Shown here: positions 34,483 to 43,386 of the stretch, in pieces
Numbering within the stretch: position 1 is the first letter of the stretch
Layout: each line of letters starts with the position of its first letter
Assembly: GCA_015655075.1 (NCBI GenBank)
Contig: JAATFT010000065.1
Coordinates: 1 to 43,386, forward strand
Direction: 5' to 3'
Origin: Clostridiales bacterium
Lineage (GTDB): Bacteria; Bacillota; Clostridia; Lachnospirales; Lachnospiraceae
Length of the DNA: 43,386 nt
Made by a program: the position numbers and the translations under genes
Notes under the pieces: generated by a model
Database searches by the model: none
What the model was told of the DNA's origin: nothing
What the model saw: only the letters and a program-made list of their open reading frames with translations

Positions 34483-36660
34483 TTATTGACTGGATGTGCC
34501 AAGTAATCCGGCCAAAGCGTTGCTTTGGGACTGGAGTTTGGCCAGAGCAGTTTCCATAGCTGAAAACTGCTTATAATATCTATTTTCCATTTCCGTCAGC
34601 TTCTCTTCCAGATTGGCAATTTGTTTTTTATATTCTGCCTGCTCATTATCCATTAATTTATCATTATAAAAGGTATATATACTTCTTACATTAGGAATTG
34701 AACTCATCTTATCATACATGGTATCGTAAAGATTTTGGGATATTCCCGATAATACCTCCATCACGGTATCCGGATCTTCCGAGAGGGCGGCCATCAGCTT
34801 ATCCTCCGCCAAAGAATAGGTGGAATCGTCTTCATTTCCATAAATATGCAGCAAACCTTTTTCCGTATAGTCGGTTGAGGTCGCAATCCCATAAGTGGAC
34901 AGGGAATATTTTTTTCCATCCACCGTCACAGTGGACATCATTACACTCTTCATGGACTGGATTACGGAACCTAATGTGTTGTCCCTTCTTAATATGGAAT
35001 CTTTAATCTTAGTCTCCCATTTATCAATCTCATCGTCGGACATTTCCTCTTTTTCCTCGTCGCTAAGGGGTGCATAATCACTGGCCGAATCCGCATAATA
35101 TAACGTGTTCATTTCCTTCAGGATTTCATTATAGGAGTTAATGAAGTTCTTTACCATATTATAGGTATTTTCCGTATTGTTTGCCACATTCAGGCTGATC
35201 GTTTCTCCTTCGCTTATACCTTTTAAGGATATGGTTAAACCGTTAACACTTATTGTATTAGTCGTACCGGTCAAAACCGCTCCGTCCAGCGTGATCTCGG
35301 AGTCGGAAGCCTTAACAACCGTCATCTCTTTTTCCGTTCCGGCCGTTACTGCCGTGCCGCTAATCTCACCTAATCCAAGGGCTGAAAGCTCCGATGTTTC
35401 TCCCGTATTACCTGTTATGGATACCGCATAAACACTCAAAGCCGTTACTAGCTCTCCGCCTTCATTAATTCTGGCTTCATTATATGTATTTGTCTCATTT
35501 TCAACGTCATTCTGATATTTTTCTGCTTTCGTTATGGTATTATCAAGCTCATAGGGGTCGGTGGAGCTATATTCTTTCTCGACGAGCTGATTAAACATTG
35601 TGTCCTTGTCAGTCTGGGTTAATGTACTATATATATTTTCAGCTTCACTGATAACGGTCTCATTGTCTATCGGAAGGTCTAATTCCGCAGCCATTTGTTC
35701 CAGAATACTGTTTTTTACTACCTGATTTTTCTTATCTGTTTCCGTATCTCCTTCAATACCGTCAATTAAGTCTTGTTTTATATTATCTTTTACCTTAGTT
35801 ACGGCCTCCTTCTGAGATTGGGTTTTAGTATAGCTAATTAAGGTATTAATTGCGTCTATTTTTTCCTGTTTCTGCGGATCTGTATCCGATCCCCCGCTTA
35901 CTGCAATGGAATATAGCGCATTCAAATCATCGCCGGTTGTCCCTTCCAGTGTGGCTAAAGCAGCCGATATGGTACTTTTATCCGAATCGGATAAACTGCC
36001 GGAGCCCACGAGGGAATTAATTGTTTCCAATGCTTGTGCGCCGCCGGATGATATGGTACCGGTAGATATGGTAAAGGAATTTGCACTTCCGCTTTCCTTA
36101 CTGCTGATAAACAGTCTTTTTTGCGTGGTGTCATAACTGGCGTTTAACCCTACATTCTTACAAGCATTAATAAAATCCTTTAATGTGGTAGTCTCTGTGA
36201 CAACCAACGTATCCTCTTTGTCACCGCTTGCAAATTTAATTGTTGTGTTTACATCTATTCCCAAGTCTTTTAATGAGGTACTGGTAGTAATTTCATTTCC
36301 ATTTTTGTCTTTATCCAATTTTCCGCCCGTTACATACTGGGAACTTGCTAACTGGTTTATCGTGAGTGTGTGTGCTCCGTCCGGCGCCGTTGATTTTCCG
36401 GTTACTTCAACTAAAGCATCATTGGAAGAGGTGACTTTCTTCGTCAAATAACTTGACTGCAGTTTCATTTTATTCAAATCTTCCGTATAAAGCTTGTATA
36501 ACTTGGTGTTTAATTCCTTCCATTTTTCTTCTTTCCACTCTGATAAAGTTAGTTTATCTGAAACTTTTTTATTCTTTAATTTCTGTGCACTGACCAGTGC
36601 ACTAATTATTGATTCCGTATCCAAGCCGGATATCAAACCTGTCATTCTAATCGTTGACAT
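34483..36660 (-). CDS. fliD: Flagellar filament cap protein FliD, long form
   Basis: Hook-associated protein 2, which caps the filament and folds incoming flagellin. The N-terminal domain begins MSTIRMTGLISGLDTESIIS and includes the TLTINQLASSQYV segment. The C-terminal FliD_C part has NMVKNFINSYNEILKEMN and a long coiled coil ending TALAKLQSQSNALAGLL. At 725 residues it is much longer than Bacillus FliD (about 500). The extra length is mainly a Ser/Thr/Asp- and Lys-rich helical insert at about residues 215-400. It lies 21 bases after flaG. No frameshift is seen. Confidence 0.95.
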   Translation of the reverse strand: MSTIRMTGLISGLDTESIISALVSAQKLKNKKVSDKLTLSEWKEEKWKELNTKLYKLYTEDLNKMKLQSSYLTKKVTSSNDALVEVTGKSTAPDGAHTLTINQLASSQYVTGGKLDKDKNGNEITTSTSLKDLGIDVNTTIKFASGDKEDTLVVTETTTLKDFINACKNVGLNASYDTTQKRLFISSKESGSANSFTISTGTISSGGAQALETINSLVGSGSLSDSDKSTISAALATLEGTTGDDLNALYSIAVSGGSDTDPQKQEKIDAINTLISYTKTQSQKEAVTKVKDNIKQDLIDGIEGDTETDKKNQVVKNSILEQMAAELDLPIDNETVISEAENIYSTLTQTDKDTMFNQLVEKEYSSTDPYELDNTITKAEKYQNDVENETNTYNEARINEGGELVTALSVYAVSITGNTGETSELSALGLGEISGTAVTAGTEKEMTVVKASDSEITLDGAVLTGTTNTISVNGLTISLKGISEGETISLNVANNTENTYNMVKNFINSYNEILKEMNTLYYADSASDYAPLSDEEKEEMSDDEIDKWETKIKDSILRRDNTLGSVIQSMKSVMMSTVTVDGKKYSLSTYGIATSTDYTEKGLLHIYGNEDDSTYSLAEDKLMAALSEDPDTVMEVLSGISQNLYDTMYDKMSSIPNVRSIYTFYNDKLMDNEQAEYKKQIANLEEKLTEMENRYYKQFSAMETALAKLQSQSNALAGLLGTSSQ

Positions 36661-36681
36661 TGTCCTGCCTCCTTTTTCCTG

Positions 36682-37101
36682 TTATCTTCTCTCATCCACG
36701 AGCAATCCCGCAACCTCCCATAATTTCTGAAGTATTTCCAGGGTTTCCTCCGGCGGTATTTCCCTTACGACTTCGTTTGTATCTACATCCAGCACTTTGA
36801 TGGATACACGGTTTACTGCCTCATGATAAGAGAATTCGCAACGGGTTCTCGCATGCTTAATCTTATTATTGGTTTCATTAATAATGCTTTTAACTCTGTT
36901 TACCTTTGCCTGTGTGTCTTTTTGCTTTTCTTCTTCCCTGATACTATCCAGCTTCCCGCTAAGTGTTTTGGCAGCCTTAAGACCGGTTTCTTCATTCCCT
37001 GTTATAATTGTCCCTGTTATAACCGTACTCACCGGCTGCGCTTTTTGTTCCGGTTTATAATCGGTATAAACCGCCGTATTAGAAATTGATTCTATTGACA
37101 T
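36682..37101 (-). CDS. flaG: FlaG/YvyC family protein
   Basis: A 139-residue protein. The C-terminal 60 residues carry the FlaG domain: FSYHEAVNRVSIKVLDVDT then EVVREIPPEETLEIL. The N-terminal half is a variable linker with charged helices. FlaG affects filament length in other bacteria. It heads the SigD transcript flaG-fliD-fliS, with GGAGG before its ATG. Confidence 0.92.
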   Translation of the reverse strand: MSIESISNTAVYTDYKPEQKAQPVSTVITGTIITGNEETGLKAAKTLSGKLDSIREEEKQKDTQAKVNRVKSIINETNNKIKHARTRCEFSYHEAVNRVSIKVLDVDTNEVVREIPPEETLEILQKLWEVAGLLVDERR

Positions 37102-37156
37102 GTCGCCACCTCCATGTGATGCAGGTACTTAACTCGTTCCTTAGTATTTGGCTAAT

Positions 37157-37183
37157 ATATCGACAATTTCCACAAAATGTTTA
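37157..37183 (-). promoter_or_regulatory. SigD promoter of flaG-fliD-fliS
   Basis: On the minus strand TAAA, exactly 15 bases, then GTCGATAT, one change from the SigD -10 consensus GCCGATAT. It lies about 55 bases upstream of flaG and implies co-activation with flagellin. Confidence 0.8.
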
Positions 37184-37216
37184 TACTTTAAGGTCCATAT
37201 ATTATCCTACAAAAGC

Positions 37217-37243
37217 CCCAAACCGGCTTCCTTGCCCCGTTGG
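37217..37243 (-). terminator. Possible terminator after csrA
   Basis: On the minus strand CCCAA..GGC pairs with GCC..TTGGG, followed by GCTTTTG. The stem is interrupted by an internal loop and the T run is short, so the call is tentative. It lies 47 bases after csrA and before the flaG promoter. Confidence 0.4.
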
Positions 37244-37289
37244 GTGATTTCCTTCGTACGATACCTGTTTTGGTAAAAAGGTTATGGTA

Positions 37290-37511
37290 TCACTGAAATA
37301 ATTTTTTGATTTCTTCTATGGATGCTGTACTTCCGGCAGCCTCTTTATTCGCTTCCTGTATCTGGATATAGATTTCTTTGCGGTAAATGGGAACCGACTT
37401 CGGTGCATTTATTCCTATTTTAACCTGATCTCCTTTTATCTCCAGTACTGAAATTTCTATATCGTTGCCAATCATAATGGATTCGTTCAGTTTTCTGGTA
37501 AGGGCTAGCAT
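37290..37511 (-). CDS. csrA: Translational regulator CsrA
   Basis: A 73-residue RNA-binding dimer. [20 protein letters not shown] and [19 protein letters not shown] carry the conserved RNA-contacting residues, including the Arg of the YRKEI segment. The C-terminal tail is slightly longer than in enterobacteria, as usual in Firmicutes where FliW binds. Its ATG directly follows the fliW stop with no gap. The expected target is the flagellin leader at 33336-33368. Confidence 0.97.
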   Translation of the reverse strand: MLALTRKLNESIMIGNDIEISVLEIKGDQVKIGINAPKSVPIYRKEIYIQIQEANKEAAGSTASIEEIKKLFQ

Positions 37512-37979
37512 TTACTTCTCTCCCTTCTCTTCTTTAAGCTTCATCGCGGTATTGTATATATTATATTTCACTTCATAATCCTGGTTTTCCACAATGATTT
37601 GACATCCTTTTCTGGTTTCTGAATTTATGATAAACGGAGCCTTTAAATTTGCCGACATTTTTGTAATATCGGATGGAACCGTAAGGGATAACAAAATAAC
37701 CAAATTCTGTTCATTGATTTTACCTATAGATTTTAAGATCTCATCTTCTACAATGGGATTATAATCCGGCCTCACCTGAAAAGGATTGATGACGGGAAGA
37801 GCCAGCCCCTGTTCCTCCAGGCTCTGGAGCCAGGAAATGCTTGGTCTGTCTTCTCCCTCCATATCAAATAATATGGTGTATCTTTTATGTTCCTCAAATC
37901 CCATGATTCCCTGATCAAAGGTTATAATTTTATCCTCTTTAAGGTCGATATCTCCAAAATATTTTGTCTTAATTAACAT
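37512..37979 (-). CDS. fliW: Flagellar assembly factor FliW
   Basis: A 155-residue beta-barrel protein. MLIKTKYFGDIDLKEDKIIT, FDQGIMGFEEHKRY and LSLTVPSDITKMSANLKAPF are family signatures. FliW binds CsrA and frees flagellin mRNA; when cytoplasmic flagellin rises, flagellin takes FliW away and CsrA represses again. It directly abuts csrA and follows flgL by 46 bases, as in Bacillus. Confidence 0.97.
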   Translation of the reverse strand: MLIKTKYFGDIDLKEDKIITFDQGIMGFEEHKRYTILFDMEGEDRPSISWLQSLEEQGLALPVINPFQVRPDYNPIVEDEILKSIGKINEQNLVILLSLTVPSDITKMSANLKAPFIINSETRKGCQIIVENQDYEVKYNIYNTAMKLKEEKGEK

Positions 37980-38025
37980 TATTTCTCCTTCCTAAGTTCA
38001 CCTGTTTTTATTTATAACGGATGTT

Positions 38026-39534
38026 TTACAAAAAATCCAGCAAGGTATTCTGAACTACTCTGGAAGCGACCGAAAGGGAAGCATTATAGATAACCTCGGC
38101 AGAGCTTAATTTAATATAAGTTTCTACCATATCCACATCTTCATTCGTGGATAAAAGATCTTCAAACTCGATCTGCTGGTCAGACAATCTGCTTTCTGTA
38201 AGCTGCAGCCTTTTATACCTGCTTCCTAAATCGGCAATGGCGACATTTAAAGTATCCTGTTGTTCTGAAGAATTTGTAATCCCATTTTCAAATTTTTCCT
38301 GCATAATATTACTTTTCAGTGTCAGCTCTGTTTCCAATTGCTGTTTCAACTGGGTAAGTTTTTCCGTCTGGTCCGCATAATTAGGATCTTCCAGCATTTC
38401 TTCCACTTTAGCAATTTCTTCTTCCGTTGCGGCAACATCCTGCACCGCTTCTAAAATCTCATCAATATCCCTTCCGATATCATGTCCCAACGCGTCGCTG
38501 CCCTGGGTATTCACAGTTAACTTTTGATTGAAACTAATTCCATACTGAATTTCCTGATCCTGTTTTGTATAATGCTTATCCAGAGTTTCATCCGTACCTT
38601 CTTCATGAACAACGCAGTCAAAATAATGTTCCGGTCTTAATTCGCCTTCTTTAAATGTGGATTTCTGATAATCTACCGATATGCTCTTTGCATTTTTTAA
38701 TTTTTCGTAAATATTTTGTCCAAGAATTAATTCTCCGGTTTCAGGAATATAATTGATTTCATCAGGATCCGGTTCATAAGGATCCTCTGTGGTACTGGAT
38801 AAACTTACTGTAGTTACAGGCAAATCTGCCGCGGGTATCTCATTTCCATCTTTATCCACCGCTTTTAATTTACCGTTTAAATCAATCGGGTTGCCGTCCG
38901 CATCAGTGAGGTCCAAATCATCGTAAGACAGACGTAACCGATAAGAGGTTTCCAACGTAGGTGATTTACTGTAATCCTCCGACGGATCATAATCATCCAC
39001 CGAATATGTCCCCGCCACCTTGGAAACCGCGCTTATATCACTGCCGGTAAAATTCTCGGTTATGGTATATTCCAGATTGGACGTATCATCACCGAATATC
39101 AGGCTGGTGTCGGTCTTATAACCGGTAAATACATATCTTCCGGCATAATTTGCGTCACCCTCCTGATAGATCTGTTCTTTATACTGCTCCAGATTTTTAA
39201 CTATGCTTTCCCTTTCATTAACGGATAATTGGTCACTGGCTCCCTGCACGCAGGCGGTATTGATCAGAGTAAGGATATCATTCATATTATCCATCGCGCC
39301 TTCCGTTACGTCCATCCAGCTTTTTGCGTCCGGAATATTCTTTTCAAAGTATTGATTCAACTCTGCTAAATTGGTTCTTAATTTTAAAGCCCGGACTGCG
39401 ACTATGGGATCCTCGGAGGGCCGCTGTATTTTTTTCCCCGAAGAATATTGCCGATCCAATACGGATATATTGTTTTTATTCTTGTTAATACTATTTAGCA
39501 TATTGTTAGTCATCATTTGATTGGTAATTCTCAT
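38026..39534 (-). CDS. flgL: Hook-associated protein 3 FlgL, long form
   Basis: Junction protein between hook and filament. The N terminus RITNQMMTNNMLNSINKNK and SSGKKIQRPSEDPIVAVRAL are the flagellin-like D0/D1 helix, matched by the C-terminal SRYKRLQLTESRLSDQQ and YIKLSSAEVIYNASL. At 502 residues it is longer than usual (about 300). An acidic central domain at about 150-340, with DYDPSEDYSKSP and EDPYEPDPDEINYIPE, is the addition. It lies 54 bases after flgK. Confidence 0.94.
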   Translation of the reverse strand: MRITNQMMTNNMLNSINKNKNNISVLDRQYSSGKKIQRPSEDPIVAVRALKLRTNLAELNQYFEKNIPDAKSWMDVTEGAMDNMNDILTLINTACVQGASDQLSVNERESIVKNLEQYKEQIYQEGDANYAGRYVFTGYKTDTSLIFGDDTSNLEYTITENFTGSDISAVSKVAGTYSVDDYDPSEDYSKSPTLETSYRLRLSYDDLDLTDADGNPIDLNGKLKAVDKDGNEIPAADLPVTTVSLSSTTEDPYEPDPDEINYIPETGELILGQNIYEKLKNAKSISVDYQKSTFKEGELRPEHYFDCVVHEEGTDETLDKHYTKQDQEIQYGISFNQKLTVNTQGSDALGHDIGRDIDEILEAVQDVAATEEEIAKVEEMLEDPNYADQTEKLTQLKQQLETELTLKSNIMQEKFENGITNSSEQQDTLNVAIADLGSRYKRLQLTESRLSDQQIEFEDLLSTNEDVDMVETYIKLSSAEVIYNASLSVASRVVQNTLLDFL

Positions 39535-39588
39535 ATCGGTACCTGCCTTTTCAAATTCATATCAATAAGATACAACATAACAATTTGG

Positions 39589-41382
39589 TCATACTCCTGT
39601 GCCGTTGATTAACTTATCGTATATTTCATTCATCACCTGTATCGCCTTGGCGGATAAATTATAAGCATTCTGGAATTTCACCAGGTTCATAGCCTCTTCG
39701 TCTATATCCACACCGGATACGGATAATCTTTGATTTTTAATCATACCTAAAATGTCATTCTGGTTCTTCGCAAAATCACTTGCCTTATCGGAATCAATTC
39801 CCACCTCGCCAACCAGGGTTTGGAAAAAAGAAGCGGGAGTTCCCTGTTTAAACAGAGAAGTGTCACTTTTCAGTGCTAATAAAGAATCTAATATATCATT
39901 ATTTTCGATTCCGTTTACAATCTCTCCGCTGGTGGCGGTGACAAATTTGCTCGGATCATTATATATTTCTTCCGTTATGGTAAAATTTGCAGCGGTCAGA
40001 TTATAATAGCTTTCATAGGAAGCAAAATCATATTCCTCGCCGCTTACAGGATTCGTGCAGTTAAAGAAATCCAGGCCGGCGTCTCCGTTTAAATCTTCCC
40101 CGCTTTTATGAAGGTCATTAAAAGCCTTTGAAAAGGTTCTTGCCAACTCATTTAACTGGCTCATATAATACGGGATTCCTTTATAATCAATGCTGTCGCC
40201 TATGGATATATTGCTTGGAACCTCCTCTGACAAAATAGCATCATCCGCCACACAAAAAGTATAAGTGCTGGTTTTTGTCGTTTTATCATATACTACGCGG
40301 AAGCTCTCGTATTTATATTCTTTATTGCCTATGGTAAGGATACCTTCACTTGGTATATTTAGCTTCTCAATTTCATTAATATTGGCGCTGGACAATACAA
40401 CCTCATTGGTTTCGGTTCCGTCTGACAAAGTCACGGTCTCAATTGATCCGATTTTCCCCTGTAAAACTTCACTGTTGTTGCCGTCCCTTACCTCAATCAG
40501 GGATTTTAAATATCCCCCTAAAGTTGTACTCTGGGTATTAAAAGTATTACCATTTTCCCACTCAATATCATAAAGTCCGTCAATATCATTCTGATTCACT
40601 TTTTCCGTTCTCGGCACTACCTTTAAAGTATTGTAATTATTGGTATCAACCAATGTCTGTCCGTTGATTTTAACCGTAAAGCTGGTGACTCCCACATCAT
40701 CTCCAACCACATTCTCGGTATAGGAGACGTTTACGATTTCAGACAAATCATCTAACAGCAGCTGTCTTTGGTCTCTTAAGTCATTGGCCGTTCCGCCGCC
40801 TGATTCCAATGTATTAATCTGCTTAGTCAGGGTTGCGATTTGCGACGCCATGGAATTAATCCGGTCCACCTGATTTTTCACTTCAAAATTGCATTCTTCC
40901 TGGGTACTCTGTAAACTGGTGGACATGCTGTTAAAATATTCCGTCAGGCTCTTGGCATAATTTGTTAATTCTGTTCTTTTTGTTAAATTAGACGAATCCG
41001 ATGACAATCCTTCCAGACTTAAAAAAAAATTATTATAGGAAGTAGTAAAGCCTTCTGAACCTATGTCGTTAAAATAATTTTCAATTTCTGTCATAAAATA
41101 CTGCTTTGCGGAATATTCACCGTATATTGTGTTATTTTTCCTATACTTTAAATCATAATAATCATTCCTTGCCTGAGTAACTCCGGAAACATCAACACCG
41201 GAACCGGCCATACCGTAAGTGCTGTTGACCTTCAGGGCAACCCCTGCCCTTTGATTTAATATCTGTCTGGTATAACCCTCTGTTTCCGTATTGGTTGCAT
41301 TATGGATCGTTGTATTTAACGCTGCCTGATAAGTGTACAATCCGGTGGTGCCTATATTTAATCCAAAAAAAGTTGATGGCAT
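39589..41382 (-). CDS. flgK: Hook-associated protein 1 FlgK, copy 2
   Basis: Hook-filament junction protein of 597 residues. The N-terminal rod-type motif is PSTFFGLNIGTTGLYTYQAA with NTETEGYTRQ, and the C terminus has the usual VDIDEEAMNLVKFQNAYNLS and AIQVMNEIYDKLI. I use ATG 41382 because AGAGGTG lies six bases upstream; the frame is open three codons further to a GTG. It follows the other flgK by 22-31 bases. The two differ widely in sequence and in the central domain. Confidence 0.93.
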   Translation of the reverse strand: MPSTFFGLNIGTTGLYTYQAALNTTIHNATNTETEGYTRQILNQRAGVALKVNSTYGMAGSGVDVSGVTQARNDYYDLKYRKNNTIYGEYSAKQYFMTEIENYFNDIGSEGFTTSYNNFFLSLEGLSSDSSNLTKRTELTNYAKSLTEYFNSMSTSLQSTQEECNFEVKNQVDRINSMASQIATLTKQINTLESGGGTANDLRDQRQLLLDDLSEIVNVSYTENVVGDDVGVTSFTVKINGQTLVDTNNYNTLKVVPRTEKVNQNDIDGLYDIEWENGNTFNTQSTTLGGYLKSLIEVRDGNNSEVLQGKIGSIETVTLSDGTETNEVVLSSANINEIEKLNIPSEGILTIGNKEYKYESFRVVYDKTTKTSTYTFCVADDAILSEEVPSNISIGDSIDYKGIPYYMSQLNELARTFSKAFNDLHKSGEDLNGDAGLDFFNCTNPVSGEEYDFASYESYYNLTAANFTITEEIYNDPSKFVTATSGEIVNGIENNDILDSLLALKSDTSLFKQGTPASFFQTLVGEVGIDSDKASDFAKNQNDILGMIKNQRLSVSGVDIDEEAMNLVKFQNAYNLSAKAIQVMNEIYDKLINGTGV

Positions 41383-41413
41383 GTTTTTCACCTCTTCCTT
41401 CTCAATATTGTTT

Positions 41414-43111
41414 TTATCTTCCTAATGTTGAAATAACATGTTCAAGCATTTCATCAATTACGGTTATATACCTTGACGATGCATTATAAGCATGCTGGTA
41501 TTTAATTAAATTTGTCAATTCCTCATCCGAGGATACGCCTGCAACCTGTTGTCTCTGGTCATTGATATTGCTGCTTAAAGTTGCCTGGTTGGAACTGATG
41601 CTATTAAGCTGCTCTCCACGGTTAGCCAGCTCTCCGGTAAATGCCGTATAGTAATCGTTAAAATTATTAACCGTTAATGTATTGGGTGAAAGGGTTGCAA
41701 AGGGTTCCTGCCACTTTGAAACTAACGCTTCCGCTGTTTTCATATCCACATCCCCGGTCCCGTCGTTGGAGCTTAAAGGAATTAAAGAATAATTATTTTT
41801 AATTTCCGGATTAATTTCAATCTCACCCAAGGTGAATAAGGAATAATAGTCATCCGGGTCTTCTTCGTTATATTTCATTACACTGATGGTCTGCAGGTTG
41901 CCGTCTTCATCTAGAATCTGCACATCGACGGCTTCATAACGGTCCGTGGATTCGCGGTTAAACAATGCTTCCCCCATGGTGTGAGCGCTGTCCATACCTA
42001 CCGGCGCATTGTCTTCGTCCAGCACGGTCATTTTGGTTCCGTCCGCTAACGTGATTTCCTTATTCGGACATAAAATATCATTGATGGCGGTAACCACGCC
42101 GTGAATTAACTGATCAAACTGAGCCTGAACCGTCATTATAACAGAGGTATTAATCGTATTATTATATTCCTCCTGGGATTTAAACATATCGGTATAATTG
42201 GCAATATCATCTCCTCTGGTTACCAGAAGCCCCTTTAAGGAACCAATATCCGTATCATTTTCAGACGAGACAGCCTGGTCCAGATTGAACACATCCTCAT
42301 TATCATAGCTAATCCACACTGGTTTCAGCAGGTTGGAGGATTCACTGACCTTGGCCGTTCCCATTTTATATACCGTAGTTTCACCGACTAATTGTACACC
42401 TTCCGCACTGACCGTCACAACACCGTTGGAATTCTCTTTATAAGTAATGCTGATGATTTGCCCTAATTCATCAAGAAGGTTGTTTCTTTCATCCCGTAAA
42501 TCATTTGCATTTTCCAGTCCGTTGCTTTCGTAACGGCTGATTTTCTCATTCAAATCATCAATTTCCTCTGCGATTTCATTGATGCGGTCTACTTTATCCT
42601 GAATCTGGGTATTCAGATTAACCTGGTATTCCTTTAATTGTTTTTGTATAATTTCCGCACGTTCCAGAAAGGATTCCGCACTCTTTACAACAGTTGCACG
42701 AACCTCAATAAGATCCGGCGTTTTAGACAATTCCTCCAGGGATGTCCATAAATCCTCCAGTGAATCCTGAAAGGTAACTCCTTCGGTTTCCCCAAACATA
42801 CTTTCAACTTCCTGCACAGCCTCATACTGTACTTCGTAAAAGCCCTGTCTGCCTATCTCCTGCCGGTAAGCTTTATCCAAAAACACATCCCTTACCTGCC
42901 TTACGGTAGCAATATCCACGCCAAGTCCGGACTGCAGGGTAGATAAATGGGTAACACCCCAATTAAAATAAGTACTGTCCGACTGGAGTACCTGCTGCCT
43001 TACAAAACCGGTCGTATCAACGTTGGCTAAATTATGTGCCGTCGTATTTAAAGAGTTCTGGCTGACCCGCAAGCCGGATACACCAACATATAAACTGCTC
43101 ATTAAGCTCAT
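41414..43111 (-). CDS. flgK: Hook-associated protein 1 FlgK, copy 1
   Basis: A 565-residue paralogue of the following gene. SSLYVGVSGLRVSQNSLNTT, then AHNLANVDTTGFVRQQ, is closer to canonical FlgK than the second copy. The C-terminal signature is SSDEELTNLIKYQHAYNASS. The first Met at 43111 has AGGTG eight bases upstream. It starts 35 bases after the flgN stop. Two tandem flgK genes suggest either a two-part junction or one divergent copy with another role. Confidence 0.93.
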   Translation of the reverse strand: MSLMSSLYVGVSGLRVSQNSLNTTAHNLANVDTTGFVRQQVLQSDSTYFNWGVTHLSTLQSGLGVDIATVRQVRDVFLDKAYRQEIGRQGFYEVQYEAVQEVESMFGETEGVTFQDSLEDLWTSLEELSKTPDLIEVRATVVKSAESFLERAEIIQKQLKEYQVNLNTQIQDKVDRINEIAEEIDDLNEKISRYESNGLENANDLRDERNNLLDELGQIISITYKENSNGVVTVSAEGVQLVGETTVYKMGTAKVSESSNLLKPVWISYDNEDVFNLDQAVSSENDTDIGSLKGLLVTRGDDIANYTDMFKSQEEYNNTINTSVIMTVQAQFDQLIHGVVTAINDILCPNKEITLADGTKMTVLDEDNAPVGMDSAHTMGEALFNRESTDRYEAVDVQILDEDGNLQTISVMKYNEEDPDDYYSLFTLGEIEINPEIKNNYSLIPLSSNDGTGDVDMKTAEALVSKWQEPFATLSPNTLTVNNFNDYYTAFTGELANRGEQLNSISSNQATLSSNINDQRQQVAGVSSDEELTNLIKYQHAYNASSRYITVIDEMLEHVISTLGR

Positions 43112-43146
43112 GGAATTTCACCTGCCTTATATTTGCTTCTCCTTTA

Positions 43147-43386
43147 CTACTGCTTTGCATCAAACATCCCTGTCTGCAAAGAGGGCATATCCAATTGGGA
43201 GGCGCCCTTATCGTAGCTTAGATTCCCCGGTGACATCCTTGTACTTTGAATAAAATTCATATTGAATTCTATCATCTCTAGGGATTGCTGTATTAACGAT
43301 TTGTTATGATTGTTTATTTCAACAAGTCTATGAATGGTCTTTTTAAGATTGTCATGAATTTCGGAAAGTTGTTTTTGTTCTTTGGG
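43147..43386 (-). CDS. flgN: Flagellar chaperone FlgN, 3' part (runs off window)
   Basis: 79 codons before the stop at 43147, frame open to the window edge. The visible residues, including LSEIHDNLKKTIHRLVEINN and then LIQQSLEMIEFNMNFIQ, form the second helix pair of FlgN, followed by a disordered tail ending SLQTGMFDAKQ. Position directly before flgK is the normal flgN position. FlgN is the export chaperone for FlgK and FlgL. Confidence 0.82.
   Translation of the reverse strand, partial: PKEQKQLSEIHDNLKKTIHRLVEINNHNKSLIQQSLEMIEFNMNFIQSTRMSPGNLSYDKGASQLDMPSLQTGMFDAKQ

Overview
The window looks like chromosomal DNA of a motile, anaerobic, low-to-moderate GC Firmicute, most likely a clostridial Lachnospiraceae-type bacterium. 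The reasons are the hprK / ROK kinase / murB / rapZ / whiA / crh gene string, the FliW-CsrA flagellin control genes, a compact hag-type flagellin, SigD-type promoters, and strong AGGAGG ribosome sites. Nearly everything is on the minus strand; pyrG and one short unit near 19.3-19.5 kb are on the plus strand. I saw no tRNA, rRNA, CRISPR array, transposase or phage gene.

Layout. 1-4.1 kb: the 5' two thirds of dnaE and a membrane-anchored polysaccharide deacetylase. 4.7-10.2 kb: a carbon-regulation and cell-wall string, transcribed hprK, ROK glucokinase, murB, rapZ, whiA, crh. The Crh/HPr protein keeps Ser46, the HprK target, but has Glu in place of the phosphocarrier His15. 10.5-17.7 kb: uvrC, ftsH, pyrG (plus) and an lspA-like gene. 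The intergenic spaces here hold several structured repeats: a two-copy two-hairpin element (8953-9058 and 15108-15216), a MITE-like element (12474-12635) and palindromes.

18-32.4 kb is a flagellar glycosylation island. It encodes a complete predicted pseudaminic acid route (PseB, PseC, PseH, PseG, PseI and a PseF-like cytidylyltransferase). It also has two Maf/DUF115 flagellin glycosyltransferase candidates, two family-2 glycosyltransferases, a glycosyltransferase remnant, and an AT-rich pair of formyltransferase and PIG-L deacetylase genes. The pair suggests an N-formylated or otherwise re-acylated nonulosonic acid. One Maf protein has an N-terminal helical module fused; for the other the same kind of module seems to be a separate 93-residue protein.

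32.4-43.4 kb is a late flagellar block: flgN (partial), two tandem flgK paralogues, flgL, fliW, csrA, then a SigD promoter with flaG, fliD, fliS and a FliT/FlgN-like gene, then a second SigD promoter with the flagellin gene. The flagellin leader has a hairpin presenting GGA in its loop upstream of the Shine-Dalgarno, as expected for a CsrA target. The glycosylation island begins directly after the flagellin terminator, so flagellin synthesis, its CsrA/FliW control and its decoration are physically linked.

Best candidates for something new: the formyltransferase/PIG-L addition to the Pse pathway, the split versus fused Maf module, the isolated plus-strand unit at 19297-19505, and the structured intergenic repeat family.
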